Program-made: the position numbers and the translations under genes | Shown: piece by piece, positions 35,831 through 47,349 of the stretch | How the letters are laid out: each line of letters opens with the position of its first letter | How positions within the stretch are numbered: the stretch's first letter is position 1 | Notes under the pieces: generated by a model | Seen by the model: the letters and a program-made list of their open reading frames with translations, nothing else | Databases searched by the model: none | What the model was told of the DNA's origin: nothing | Origin: Carposina sasakii | Lineage: Eukaryota > Arthropoda > Insecta > Lepidoptera > Carposinidae | Direction of reading: 5' to 3' | Assembly: GCA_014607495.2 (NCBI GenBank) | Contig: CP053155.1 | Location: 9,362,001 to 9,426,000, forward strand | DNA length: 64,000 nucleotides

Positions 35831-36113
35831 TACAGGGACTAACAAAAGGATACCAGTTAAACGAAATGCTATGAAAATAGTAAGTACACTAAAGAAAACC
35901 TCACAAAATTTGAGAGTCGAAATCATATGTTTATTTTTTCATATAGTATGGATAATTCCTAAAAAGTCATAATATCTCCATGTTCATACAATCATGAATT
36001 ATAAACTTATGATTTTTCTCAAATTATGTGGATAGATAGGTTATTTATACATATTGGGCTATTCCATACATACATAGCATTTAGCTTAACATACCCCTTC
36101 TATTATACATTAC
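35831..36113. mobile_element. Family F MITE, diverged copy
   Basis: It begins TACAGGGACTAACAAAAGGA and ends TTTAGCTTAACATACCCCTT then CTATTATACATTACA. The inner GAGAGTCGAAATCATATGTT block is retained. It has more changes than the copies at 31590 and 54365, so it is probably older. Confidence 0.7.
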
Positions 36114-36485
36114 ATTTAAATAACTGAAAAACCAGACAGAACTGGTACCTGAGTTGAAAAAAAAAACATAATATTTAGATAATTTTCACACCGAAAACTA
36201 GAAAAAACTAAATTGCGTAAAAACAAGATGGACAAAACAATAAACGCACTAAACAGACCGGAATTCGTGTTCAACACTTTTAACTTCGCAACTTAAATAC
36301 CGGCTAATGTAATAAAAGTGAAAACAAAAAAATATGTGCCAGATTCCGTATAATATAATGAGAAATAATAAAATCGTACGTTTAGGGAGTATACGTTGTA
36401 GGTACTGCTGATGATAGCAAATGCAATAGAGTCGCAATGGATAGCAATGACGTATTCGGGCATCTCAACCCACAATACCAAAGTA

Positions 36486-36855
36486 TACAGGTGTTTTTTT
36501 GTGGCCACCGTTAACGAAGGGTACGTACTCTATACATCAAATAAAGTAAGTTTATGCCAAAAAAAGTGCTGGGATTTTTTTTATTTTTTATTACTTGATC
36601 GGGAGAAATTTATAGTGTCTAGTGTTTATGTTGTACTTTTTTATAGACAGATATTAACTATTTTTCGTGAAAAAATCTTGCTACACGCGTCTATGTGCAT
36701 TTATGCAGAAAAACGCAGTCTATTTACTCAACTTTGGACCCTAATATTTTGGAAACCAGACACTTCCCAGGTATGCTTCCATGGAGAAATATGATCGTGA
36801 TGACGAGGAGATTTCGTAGTTTTCGGGAACGTTGACGACCAAAAATCAGCCTGTA
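36486..36855. mobile_element. Family G element, full copy
   Basis: 370 bp flanked by TA, with short imperfect inverted tips: TACAGGTGTTTTTTTGTGGC on the left, and TACAGGCTGATTTTTGGTCG read inward from the right. The internal landmarks GACAGATATTAACTATTTTT, TTGCTACACGCGTCTATGTG and CACTTCCCAGGTATGCTTCC are shared with 53500-53882. A 127-codon frame crosses it but is not preserved in the other copy, so it is taken as non-coding. A Tc1/mariner-type origin is inferred from the TA flanks. Confidence 0.8.
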
Positions 36856-37302
36856 TATATTTTAATCACATTTTAATAACTTTTTCATTTTTAATCAATT
36901 ATTATGACTTTTGAAATAGATTTGAAGTCCTATACCTTTTGAATATGGTTCTAATGTTTGCCTATGCAACCAAAATAAAAATCGCCGTTCTAGAAAGCAA
37001 GCACGGTGTCCGACTCAAATTAAACAGTCTTAAACACAATTGAATTACTTGAATTTTCTCGTCGACTATACGAGAACAAAAGCGTTATTAAATGTGTAAT
37101 TATACTTTACTTGGCGTGCAAGGTTTAAAAGTTCAAGTCGTTTGTCGCGACTTAAGGTTACCTTAAGGTAGATTTATAAACAAAAAGCAGGTGAGTTCTT
37201 TGAAAAAAAAAATACTGATAGAGACGAATTCGCACTCAGAGAACACTAAACGACTGTATAAGTTAATGGAAATAACCTAAGATATATTTTATAGAAACTA
37301 CT

Positions 37303-37515
37303 ATCTGTTACCCGCGTCTCCGTCCGCGTGGACTGCAAAAAAAAAGGAAATGTCGACATTATCCGGGATAAAAAGTAGCCTATGTGTTAATTCAGGGTAT
37401 CAGCCTCCATATAAAATGTTACTAAAATCGCTCCAGTTGTTTAGACGTGAAGAAATACCAAACATACATACTCACGCACTCACAAACTTTCACCTTTATA
37501 ATATTAGTGTGATAT
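37303..37515 (+). repeat. Family A interspersed repeat, near full length
   Basis: CTATCTGTTACCCGCGTCTC, CGTCCGCGTGGACTGCA, CCGGGATAAAAAGTAGCCTA, ATCGCTCCAGTTGTTTAGAC and CACAAACTTTCACCTTTATA follow the same order as at 19307-19550. Confidence 0.8.
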
Positions 37516-37583
37516 TTATTCTACGGATAAGCAAATTTATTATCTGAAATCTCTTTTGCCAGCGTAAATTGTATTATGGAGAT

Positions 37584-37848
37584 CATCATCATCATCAGCC
37601 TATTGCAGTCCACTGCTGGACGTAGGCCTCTCACAGGGCATGCCACAAGACTGCCATGGGGGGGTATTTGCCCGTAGTCACCACGCTGGGCAGGCGGGTT
37701 GGTGACCGCAGTTTGTATTTAGGACTATGTTGTCAACACGGGAGGCGCTGCTGCCCACTTCCCGGAAACCCTTAATCGCCTCGTACGATACCCACGGGCA
37801 TACATGGGGTGGTACGAATTCTACTCTGCCGGCACCACGCAGCGATTG
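37584..37848 (-). mobile_element. Family M retroposon, longest single copy, with TSD
   Basis: On + it starts (ATC)n, CAGCCTATTGCAGTCCACTG, CTGGACGTAGGCC. It continues through CACCACGCTGGGCAGGCGGG, GGAGGCGCTGCTGCCCACTT and GATACCCACGGGCATACATG to GGCACCACGCAGCGATTG. TATGGAGAT flanks it at 37575-37583 and 37849-37857. The constant microsatellite end and variable far end across copies (124, 151 and 265 bp) identify the (GAT)n side of the minus strand as the 3' tail. No coding frame is recognisable. I know the GCAGTCCACTGCTGGA block as very common in Lepidoptera. Confidence 0.85.
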
Positions 37849-38713
37849 TATGGAGATAGTACCAATTAAAAGCACCTGCCGCAGCTTGAAAAGATATCGC
37901 AAGAGCTACATCCGAAGAATACGTTTTCGCCCTTAGTTCCATGAATCGTCCGATTCTAGCCGAACTAATTGTCGACGTGGGCCGGCCGATTTGGTATAAT
38001 TTTGTTTACTGCTTTTTAAACGACCCCACCCATTGTGCATCTCATTGAGCTGAGTAAATTACAGGTTTAATAATGAACAATTATTTATTTGATTATCTAA
38101 ACAATTATTGTTTTAAATAATTTATGGTCTTGGGAAATCTTGGAGGTCATATCCTGAAGCAACTTCACCGTTTAGGTGTGGTGAACAGATAAACTATTTT
38201 TAACCATTTACTACTTCTTGTTGTTCGTCATTTATAGGTCTCCTTGGAATTGGAATTCTAGAACTCATGCTTCTTTTGGCATTTCTCTGGCCGCCTCTGA
38301 CATCTGCATCTAAAACAACCTCATTTGCCGTAGTAGTGTCTACTTAGTATTCCCCAGTAAGTACACAATATAATTACCTATCTTAATTAATTTACATCAG
38401 CTGATCTTGTCCTTCTGACGTCAACCGGGACATCCCAATTCACACTCTATTTGCAATTTGGAAAACGATAAAAATAAGGAAAAATACTCATATGAATCAC
38501 CTTCCACCTCGCTAACATCTGACCGGCATATCTAATACTTTATACTGAGGATAAAACTAATTCTTGTAATTCTGTTAGTTGAAACTGTTTGTTTGCGTTT
38601 GAGGTGAATAATAATGATGTGCTCCTTTCTAAAAATACCGCATTGAGGATCTAGGGCAAATTTAATTTTACAAATTGTTTCTTTTGTGCTGATGCGGATC
38701 TTTACAAAATGCT

Positions 38714-38895
38714 TCTACATCAGCTGCATCTCCTTCCGTGCATGTCGTAAGAGTCGAGTAAGAAACTCGGATATTCTCTCAGGCGATAACTTGTCATTGA
38801 TCATCTACATCTGCCCCAGCTACATTAAACGTTCCTATACCAGCTTTATCGTGGCTGCTGGATCTTCTGTATGATCCTGAATTCTGCAGAGCCTA
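38714..38895 (+). repeat. Family L, fuller copy
   Basis: ATCAGCTGCATCTCCTTCCG, GTCGTAAGAGTCGAGTAAGA, TCTCAGGCGATAACTTGTCA, then GATCATCTACATCTGCCCCA and, after a changed stretch, GATCTTCTGTATGATCCTGA and ATTCTGCAG. Confidence 0.75.
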
Positions 38896-38899
38896 GTCA

Positions 38900-40739
38900 T
38901 GTGTGTATATAAGTAAATGTACCTATATAAGTAAATTATTTTTTAAATCTTTAGTATATCGTTTTCGACGTATTACCTAAGTTCTAAAGCCTTTACCTAC
39001 CCGATTTTATAAATGAAATTGTATTAGGCGTTACAATTCGGATGTTCAAACATTCGCTATGGGTGCGCCCACCACCGGGCCCTACACCCTCTACTGACCC
39101 TCGGATCTGATAACTCATTACTGCGAAAACAAGCATTTGCACTACCTACAATCGCCATAAGAAACCCGATTTTTCCGAGCTGAATAAAATTGATAACTAA
39201 AAGCGCTATATTTATAACACTTCTTTTCTGCCTTGTACCCAGTTAGGTACTTTAATTTCCAACTTTCTCTCATAATATGTCCAAGTATACTGAGTGTTGT
39301 TGGCTTTATAAATCGATAGACTGCAAGTATTATGTAGATATTATGGTAGGTCTACCGATCGCTTCTAGCATATTAAAATGTGAAGATATCAATCCATAGA
39401 TCAGAAATGCTGATAGATGAAAAGTTACTACTTGCTTGGCGCCTCACGATGCGAATACCTATAAAGCTTATAATAGACAAAAAGTATTTTTAAATGCAAA
39501 TATTTTATCTAACCCTACTTAATTACTTAAACCGGAATAAGAACCTAGAGAGAATGATTGTCAATTTTCCTTACTTAGACAAATTATCACCATATTACTC
39601 ATAGATAATAAGTGCCAATGACTGTGTTTAAAATATGAAACACTTATCTATAATGCCATTTATTAGAAATCGTATGGACATCGACATAGAGTGTAAAACT
39701 GCGTAAACGAGGTGAATTTTCTAGAACAAACTAGCACTACCCTGAGGCTAAACTTCTATACAACAAACTCTGCCTACATTTCCGCTGTCAGCAACAAGGT
39801 GTTTAACACTCAACTCAAGTTATCCCTTCGAGCACGTCGTGAACCCAAAACAGCAATTATCGCTTGAAGTCTTGAACTCGTAATTAGTGTATGCAGATAC
39901 TGCAGCGCTGCACGGATTGTCCTAATTGCAAGCAATTACTTGTAATCGGCTCGTAAACGTATAGTCTAGCGGAAAGAGCTGGGAAATTTTCGATGTTTGG
40001 AATTAATTGTGTAAGTTGTGTTTAAATTGTGGACTAGTATCTGTTAGATTACTTGGGGGTTAATGAAATTAATTAGGTATTCATGGTTTAATGTATTATA
40101 TTTGCAATTAAAATTTAGGATAAGCTATAACGCCAGTCCTATTCCTAGGTATAACAAGGCTCCATTGACAAAACACAAAAAGAAAGGCTTCCAATTGGAG
40201 CAAAAGTTTCGGCGAAGGTATCTCTATCGATTCCGAAATAATGTAACTTTATCTTAGGCCTCTTATTTTATGTGATAAAAAGTTAGTGCATAAATCTTCT
40301 GTGTAAGAACATTAACTCTATTGACTAATAAAACAGGATTCACCTTAAGTCTAAGTCTTAAACATTCTATAGTTTTACGAAGTGCACTTTTAACTGCACG
40401 AAATTACTTAGTTTAAGCGCTATTAGCTTTAATTTAGCAGATTTTAGTAGAAAATGGTGTGGGAAATGCACAAAGTTGATCGTATTTATCTGACGCATAT
40501 AAGGTATAATTAAGACTACACCAGAATTTCTTGAGCGTTTGTTTATAATAGTCATAGTAACGAATAACGTTTGCTGTACCTACATTGGATTAAAGATTAA
40601 CTGTGTAATAACAAAATATCGTTTAAAATTGGTATGTTTTTAAAATTACATATACCCTAGCTGGTCCGCATACTGGAATCCGATTTGTAGCTCCACCTAC
40701 CGGGACCAACTTCCACCTGACGCTTTTCCGTTTACTGTA
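38900..40739. other. Unassigned, motif-rich patch near 39.9 kb
   Basis: No gene is supported. 39030-39110 has a GC-rich run (GGTGCGCCCACCACCGGGCC). The patch at 39820-39990 is less AT-rich and non-repetitive and is listed separately for its palindromes. Confidence 0.3.
39901..39938. promoter_or_regulatory. Two adjacent palindromes with homeodomain cores
   Basis: TGCAGCGCTGCA (39901-39912) is a perfect 12-bp palindrome. Ten bases on, TAATTGCAAGCAATTA (39923-39938) has 7-bp arms around AA, placing two TAATTG homeodomain cores in opposite orientation, followed by another TTACTTGTAAT. This is the geometry expected of a dimeric homeodomain site. Function is inferred. Confidence 0.3.
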
Positions 40740-40875
40740 TACATGGTGCAACAAAAGGGGTAATGCTATGAAAATAACCCACTATATAGAGGACCCTAGC
40801 CATAAAAATTTGAGACTCGAAATCTCATGTTTATAATTCCAAATAGAATGGAAACTTCCTAAACAAAATAAGCAA
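40740..40875. mobile_element. Family F MITE, left half
   Basis: TACATGGTGCAACAAAAGGG, TGCTATGAAAATAACCCACT and GAGACTCGAAATCTCATGTT match the left half of family F. The right half is missing. Confidence 0.65.
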
Positions 40876-40879
40876 TCTA

Positions 40880-43800
40880 CATTAGTATAGATCATGAGGT
40901 GTATTATATTTATGGCAATAGATATAGTCAGTATCTAGTGTTAAAACCCAAGTGCATAATAACACCATACGCAGGTTTATTGTAAAGAACTAAAACTAAT
41001 TACAAAGCAATTAGCTCCATTATCTAACAATCAATCTAAGTATATGACTAACGTTGGAAAACGTAATGGTCAAAGTTTTTCTTGTGCTTTAATTTAAATA
41101 ACCAAGATAACATCTAATTACCCAGGAAAATGCCGTGACTTTATATGTATGTAATTAAGATTGTATATGTTTATTAATTTTAATTTGTTTTTATTTCTAT
41201 AGAAATTTGGCCACGATACTTATTAATAATGTAATAAGTATCACTGATGAAAATAATGGCTAGGCTACATATTGGTATAATATTGGGGCGTTTTTGTAAA
41301 ATTTTCAAAGAATATTCAATTTTAGATCTTGTATGTAATTCATCTACTTTTTATAGCCTTTTTGAAACCGTCACGAGATTATAATCAAAACTTCGGTAGA
41401 CTCTAGTGGTACAAGATCCTATTAAATAATTTTTACCCAGCACAAACTGACTCATACCATATTATATACAAAAAAAACCATATTCTATCCACCTAAAATA
41501 ACAAAATCCTAATACCGTTAATTCGTCCCGATCCTCATAATTATAATATTCGTTTGTGCGCCAACCGCGAACCGAGTCCGCGTACCGAATGCAAAATGAA
41601 CACAGCTTTCCAAGTATTCCAGCGCGGTTATCGAGCGTGCCATCTGACTATTATATTACCAAAATACCACTTTAAATGCAGCCCGCAATAATCCTATAAT
41701 TAACTTAAATGCACACTGTGGGTTACATGAACATAATGTGTGTTGAAAATGCATTTTCGATGGTGAAAATTCTAATGTCGAACCTTGGAACGCCCCCTGT
41801 ATTACAGGGTGGTGATTTATTCAGGCGTGATTTGGGATTTACGACAGATGGTTACGTTTTGTAGTAGCAGCGTTGAAACAATGTTGTACTTTGCAGAATT
41901 CTAATTAAAGTAAATTATACATAGTTCTATTAATTTATGCAGCTACCAACTTATGGAGCATTATGTATTATCTATTATCATTATACATTATCTTACACAT
42001 GGGGCTGTATTCTCAAAGCCAGAACTACAGAACCATGAGATATTAAATGATCAATTACAAGTTGCTAGCTCAACGCACATCATTTTACTATAAAATTTAA
42101 AGCGAATAACTATAAAAAGAAAATTTCTTTTTTGTAAAATTTCTTTAAAAAATACTTAAGTGTCCATATTAATAACTTTTTTGAATAAGATATACCGTGT
42201 CCCACTGCTGGGTAAAGGACTCTCTAATTTGAGTTCACAGTTGTCGTGTTCCCGCTTTAGTGGCCCACTCTGGCTGAGACTTATCCAGGTCATCCCTCCA
42301 TCTCCTCCTGGGGCTTCCTCTATTATTCGCAATAAAACAAAATAAACTAGAAGTCATTTAATAAATTTATCTGCCGCACCAATACTCACTAACCTTTATC
42401 CTAAAGCTCACCACACATTAACAGTTAGCATTCTACCTACAACACCATACGTGACAGCTGAGGTATGTCCATCGCTTTATTATGCATCTATATGGACACC
42501 CACATCGTCGCTGAGTGCGAATCAAAGTGTAATTAAACCGTCAATACACGGATAGTGAATGGGCTCTTTAATATTGACATGGATGTAGAAATGTGAATGA
42601 TTTTATATGCTTCTTTTATTTTTAGATTCCGTAATGAGTACGCTGTATTTTAAGTCGGTATAGAAAAGTTTGGCAGATCTGTTTTTTGATTGTGAGCTCT
42701 AAAAGAAAGTGTGTTCCCATTGTGAAAGTGAGACATCGCAATAAGCAGTATAGAGCGGCAACTATAGCTTCTATAATTGAAGTCACCCTACTTCAAGAAT
42801 TCAAGAAAGATAGTGATCGAAAATATATTTGACAGTTTTATTTTCTTGGTGGTATGGTAAATTCGAAAAGTTGGTTTGGATATCCAAGGTAAAAAAATAA
42901 GTTTACATAATATGTATATATCTAATCTAGTATACCTAAATCTGTACACAAAGCTATGTAGCTCAGCGGTTTTGCCAAAGCGGGTCGCGTTAGACTACTA
43001 ATGAACAGTATATGCTTCCATCGTTGGCACTGTGTACCAAATGATAATGCCTAGTGGCCTATATGACCAACATAAATTAAACTGTCTCAAGCAAACTTAG
43101 AAACAACAGAAATAAAGATCGTTTACTCAAGATCAGATATACTTTACTTAAGCTACTTTTTTAAGTGCAACTACTGTAAGCCAGGATCAACAGAGGCGAC
43201 CAGAAAAATGCAAACAAAACACATAAAATCTTCTTTTAGATTTTTTCAGATACTCGTACCTACTGATATACCCAGTCTCATGGGAAAGAAGCGTTTATAA
43301 ACACCTTATTTAGCAGGACAACTGCTACTTATTTCCTGAACGAGATAAAATTACAGGTTTTGGTACTTTTCTCACTCGCGATAACTTTAGCTTGAGAATC
43401 ATATTTAGTGATATTTTCAATGTACAAAACGTGATATTCAAAACAAGTCCGAAATGTTACCTAATTTCTAAATTAATATCGCACACTTACAAGAGGTTGG
43501 ACGTATAGCCATCACGGCGATTAGAACAAAGCCTTTGACGGAAGAAACACTCGTTTTCGAGATAATCATTATGAGAAAATCTTACAAATGACTAAAACAC
43601 AGTAATAAAGACATTCATAGATGTGTCCTGTGTACTTATGAACAACACTCACGTTTTAGATCTAAATCTAAGGCGGAATAAAAGTACCGCTCTACTGTGA
43701 AACGCCGCAGGAACAACTTGATTCGCTAAAAGTAGAAAATTGCCCAAACAAGATGATGGTTCTCAGTTCTGGTTCATATTTGCAACTCATTTTGACATCT

Positions 43801-44030
43801 GAGGGCATGGGAAATATTTAGCTGAGCAGAGAATGCATTCCAGTTTTGGTAAAAACAAACGTTGCATAAATCAAAAGAGTTGTGTAAATGTGTAAAGCCA
43901 AATATTTTTTATGAATACTTTTTTAATGTTGTCTAAAATATACCTAAATCATATTTTTGTTATGTTTATATAATATTCTTATCATGATGATTTACTCAAA
44001 AACCAAGGAAGATCTTTGAAACTCGAAACC
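40880..44030. other. Unassigned, two small repeat fragments inside
   Basis: 42035-42085 (TGATCAATTACAAGTTGCTA) is a short reverse-strand family L scrap. 43157-43205 is the reverse-complement partner of the repeat at 2835. 41560-41720 and 42430-42560 are less AT-rich, non-repetitive and possibly regulatory. No open frame with splice support was found. Confidence 0.35.
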
Positions 44031-44034
44031 TCAT

Positions 44035-44152
44035 GCATGCATAATAATCACGCCTCTTTCCCGGAGGGGTAGGCAGAGATCACGGATCTCCATTTGTACC
44101 TATTAGTCATCATTCAGCCGCTAAGTCCACTGCTGAACATATTATGCCTCCC
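44035..44152. repeat. Scraps of two retroposon families
   Basis: 44046-44080 (TCACGCCTCTTTCCCGGAGG then GGTAGGCAGAG) is the tail-proximal part of the retroposon at 23883. 44105-44152 (AGTCATCATTCAGCCGCTAA then GTCCACTGCTGAAC) is a degenerate start of family M. Confidence 0.55.
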
Positions 44153-44154
44153 AA

Positions 44155-45410
44155 TATGAACATAGGTCTTATTTCAATTAAAAAGGAACATTACCCCGAT
44201 AAGTCTACGACAACTATCTGAAATTAAAGTAAGATAAAACATAATAACCGTTTCTAGAAATGCCTTTTTGCCAGCACAGTCATTCGGCGTAGCTTTATGT
44301 CCCATATTTGGCCAGTAAATTGTTACGTCGTGCATATTTGGCAGTGGTACCCTCCTTAACTGTACCGCTAAGCACATGTATTAGCGCTGTAGTTTTCATG
44401 AGTTGAATTGTAAATCGTATCGCCTATGTGAAGTAGGTACGTTTTCTATGATTTCTGTTAGTTTTGTTAGATGTTCCATTTATGGTTTATTGCGTACTTA
44501 CGACTGTCAGTAAAATTATTCTATTATTTTTAATGAACAAATTTTTCAGCCGTACATTGTCAACTGAAAATTCTTGCCTTTGGCGGCAGTCTCAATGAAT
44601 ATGTTATATCTATTATGATCTAATTAATTAGTTCACTTTTGTTGTTGTGAAATAATAATAGACATGCATCTAGTAAAGAATACAAATTAAAGATACTTCG
44701 TTTTCTATTATCTTGCTGTTGATAGAACCTTTTGTCCCTTTTTATTATTATCATCTTGGTCAGCGGTGACCTTATTTCTAGGTAAGTAATTTATTTTTGA
44801 AATAGTTCTAATACCTACTACATACCCCACAACTATATCCTAGTTGACTTTTTCTTCCCTTAACTCTACTCTACTCTTGGTTTAATGGTGTCAGGTTCCT
44901 TACATCCTGATACAGTACGAACAGGACCTGCAAGAATTCTAAAAATAAAACAATTTATCAATCACATCGACACGATGCACTGACGAGCACCTGTTTCTAA
45001 CCTCGACCAACTAATCTTGATCCTGGCGACATTTGGTATGCATAATCGTTTACTCAAACTCCACACCTTCTTAAACATTGAAACTTAACCTTTGTGCCTA
45101 GGACATAAAGTATACCTCCTCAAGTAAGGGTGGACTCAAGGAATCATATCTGACTAGTAATATCAGCGTTAGTTATCGGGAATTCGAGGCGCATCCTTCG
45201 CATGACTCCGAATCCATTGACATTCAGTACCTGTGCTCGTATAATTATAAATTATTCCCTTCGCAAAGACCCAACAATGACAGATGGTGCGAAATTACAA
45301 GTATTGATTGCTGATTTCATTTTTTGGAGTTCATTTTTAAGAAATACCTTCATAGATGGTTTTAGGGAATTTAAGTCCCGACTTAATAATTAGGTGAGGA
45401 GTAAATACAT
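44155..45410. other. Unassigned DNA
   Basis: Short spurious frames only. No repeat family, splice pair or regulatory cluster was recognised. Confidence 0.3.
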
Positions 45411-45416
45411 ACATAT

Positions 45417-45557
45417 ACCACATGGCTGTGTTAGCAAAATGGGATAGTCAGATATTTAAGACGGACACGTTAAACATATCAGGGACTGATGTAAATGATC
45501 AGTAACAAGTTGCTAGCTTATCGCCTGCGAGAATACTCGATTTTCTTAGTCGATTAA
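45417..45557 (-). repeat. Family L copy split by a MITE
   Basis: ACATGGCTGTGTTAGCAAAA and TGGGATAGTC give the distal end. CACGTTAAACATATCAGGGA, TGATCAGTAACAAGTTGCTA and GCCTGCGAGAATACTCGATT follow, up to TTAGTCGATTAA. The element resumes at 45694 with TAAGACGATTACTGCAG after the inserted MITE. Confidence 0.75.
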
Positions 45558-45693
45558 CGGCCAATTTCAATACGAGAGACCAAAGAGAATCTCGGATTTT
45601 TCTATACTTAATTTGAAATTTCGTATAAAACATTTGAAAATTAAATCCGAGATATGCAAAAAATCTCTCAAAATCAGTTATAGAAATTGGCTG
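45558..45693. mobile_element. 136-bp MITE nested in family L, TAA target duplication
   Basis: The tips are CGGCCAATTTCAATACGAGA and, read inward from the right, CAGCCAATTTCTATAACTGA. An inner pair GAATCTCGGATTT and AAATCCGAGAT makes it foldback. TAA stands on both sides (45555-45557, 45694-45696). Removing the MITE and one TAA restores the family L order CTTAGTCGATTAAGACGATT, so the insertion is directly demonstrated. A 3-bp TWA duplication is the PIF/Harbinger signature. Confidence 0.85.
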
Positions 45694-45916
45694 TAAGACG
45701 ATTACTGCAGATGTAAATCTATCGACACAGAAGAAAGTTAACTAGGTCAGAGTTGTTTTGGTTTCGTTCCCTACTAATCTACTAGAATGATAATCGAGGA
45801 AATCTCTATATGGAAACAAAGAATGAATAAAGATGAAGCTTTTATGATAATTTATCACGACCACTCTATATTAGAATCAATATGTTCATAAACATAGATG
45901 GATTATTGTTATTTTT

Positions 45917-46570
45917 AACCCCCGACGCAAAAACGACGGGGTGTTATAAGTTTGACGTGTCTCTCTCTCTCTGTGTGTGTAAATGTGTATGTGTCTGTCT
46001 GTGGCATCGTAGGTCCCAAACGGATGATCCGATTTTAATGCGTTTTTTTTCGTTTGAAAGGTATATCAGTCGAGACTTTTCTTAGCTTTTTTAGTGGAAA
46101 TCGGCTCAGGTTTTCAAGGTCATCAGGTCGTTTGTTAGGTGTGATAGGAATGTTACACGCTCAGTTTGCTTGCAAGCATATGTGGGATCTGACATTTGAA
46201 ACACTAATGTCTTCTGGAACCACTGAGCTGGTCTGCTGTTAGGGCTCGAAGATAGGAGACGTAACCCTGGACTGCCTTTTAGTAAACCCATCGAGTTTGG
46301 GCTCGTTGGATTTGTCTTAACTAGTTCTCTTTATATTTCTAATTGACGAGGACCTGATGCTGGAAATCTGGAACCTCTGAGCTGGTCTGATGATAGGACT
46401 CGAAGGTAGGACGTAACCCTGGTCTACCTTTTAGTAAACCAATCGAGTTTGGGCTCGTTGAATTTGTCTTGACTGGTTCTCTTCATGTTTCTAATTGACG
46501 AGGACCTGATGCTGGAAATGGGATGTGGCGAATGAAACCCTGGAATGCCGGAAAGAAACGGATAAACCGA
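45917..46570 (+). repeat. Lepidopteran repeat starting CCCCCGACGC, with internal tandem
   Basis: CCCCCGACGCAAAAACGACG then GGGTGTTATAAGTTTGACGT, a CT/GT microsatellite (45959-45987) and GGATGATCCGATTTTAATGC form a block I recognise as common in Lepidoptera. It continues into the tandem duplication at 46213-46519 and the tail GCCGGAAAGAAACGGATAAA. No domain is recognisable in its frames. Confidence 0.6.
46213..46519 (+). repeat. Tandem duplication of a ~154-bp unit
   Basis: TCTGGAACCACTGAGCTGGT begins the first unit at 46213 and TCTGGAACCTCTGAGCTGGT the second at 46367. Both end in TAATTGACGAGGACCTGATG then CTGGAAAT. About 9 in 10 bases agree, and one small indel separates them. Confidence 0.9.
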
Positions 46571-47029
46571 TTTATATTTTTGCTGAAAATCTAGAATGAC
46601 CAAAGTTTAATCTTTATTGTTTCTTAATCTCTGCAATTCTCCCAGAGCCAGTTTGTCATGAGGATTATTAAACAGCTTCCTTTGGTCGAGATCGCATATA
46701 GCGACTCCATGTAAACTTTTTACGCGGCGAAAAATAAAAATAAATTAAATGAAAGAATGAAAAATTAAGGAGCTCCTTCAAAAAGCATGAAATAAAAAAT
46801 TTAATTAAAAATTTTAAAAACCCCCGACCCAAAAAAAGTACGCAATCATTATGACAAAAGGTTTAAAACGCTAAACCCTATAAAAAGCAAATAATAACTT
46901 TTAACGCTACGTAAGTACCAATTAAAGCATGTCAGACTGTCTACTCGGGATTTTGTGCCACCTTTATGTCGGAGGCATAACCGCTAATTTTCAACTGCAA
47001 ATGGTTATCTTGGCCTGCTGTTGACCGTA
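46571..47029. other. Unassigned AT-rich DNA
   Basis: 46815-46920 (AACCCCCGACCCAAAAAAAG, GCTAAACCCTATAAAAAGCA) looks like a fragment of another dispersed repeat. No gene was found. Confidence 0.35.
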
Positions 47030-47348
47030 CGTATGAAATTTTTGATTCAATTTTGTCGCGTCGGGGGACCGCTTTTTACCTTCAAAAATACTTACCTAAA
47101 TCAAATTATTCCTACCTAATCACAACATTCGTATAAAAAATATCACCTATCTAAACAAAATTATATTTATAATTACTGATATAATGTTTTAAAGTACGTA
47201 GGTATTCAGAATTAAAGCGAAGTAAGCTATTACAATTATATTTGTATAACAATGGGATTGAGGACTTCTTAATGTGTGCTTCTAACGTTAGGCTAATAAA
47301 TTAGAGCGGTCCCCCGACGCGACAAAATTTAATCAAAAATTTCATACG
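47030..47348. mobile_element. MITE-like element with 44-bp GC-rich inverted ends
   Basis: 47030-47073 (CGTATGAAATTTTTGATTCA, then ATTTTGTCGCGTCGGGGGAC and CGCT) is the reverse complement of 47305-47348 with one mismatch. The ~230-bp interior is AT-rich and non-coding. High arm identity suggests a recent origin. I found no second copy in the window and no clear target duplication, so the family is not assigned. Confidence 0.75.
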
Positions 47349-47349
47349 T

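Noticed and set aside
36411..36794. Longest open frame in the window (127 codons, +)
   Set aside because: It starts outside and runs through a family G element. The other copies (35422, 53500) share the DNA but shift frame at A/T runs, and the substitutions show no synonymous bias.
45959..45987. CT/GT microsatellite as an independent feature of interest
   Set aside because: It is an integral part of the dispersed repeat at 45917 and simply reflects that family.
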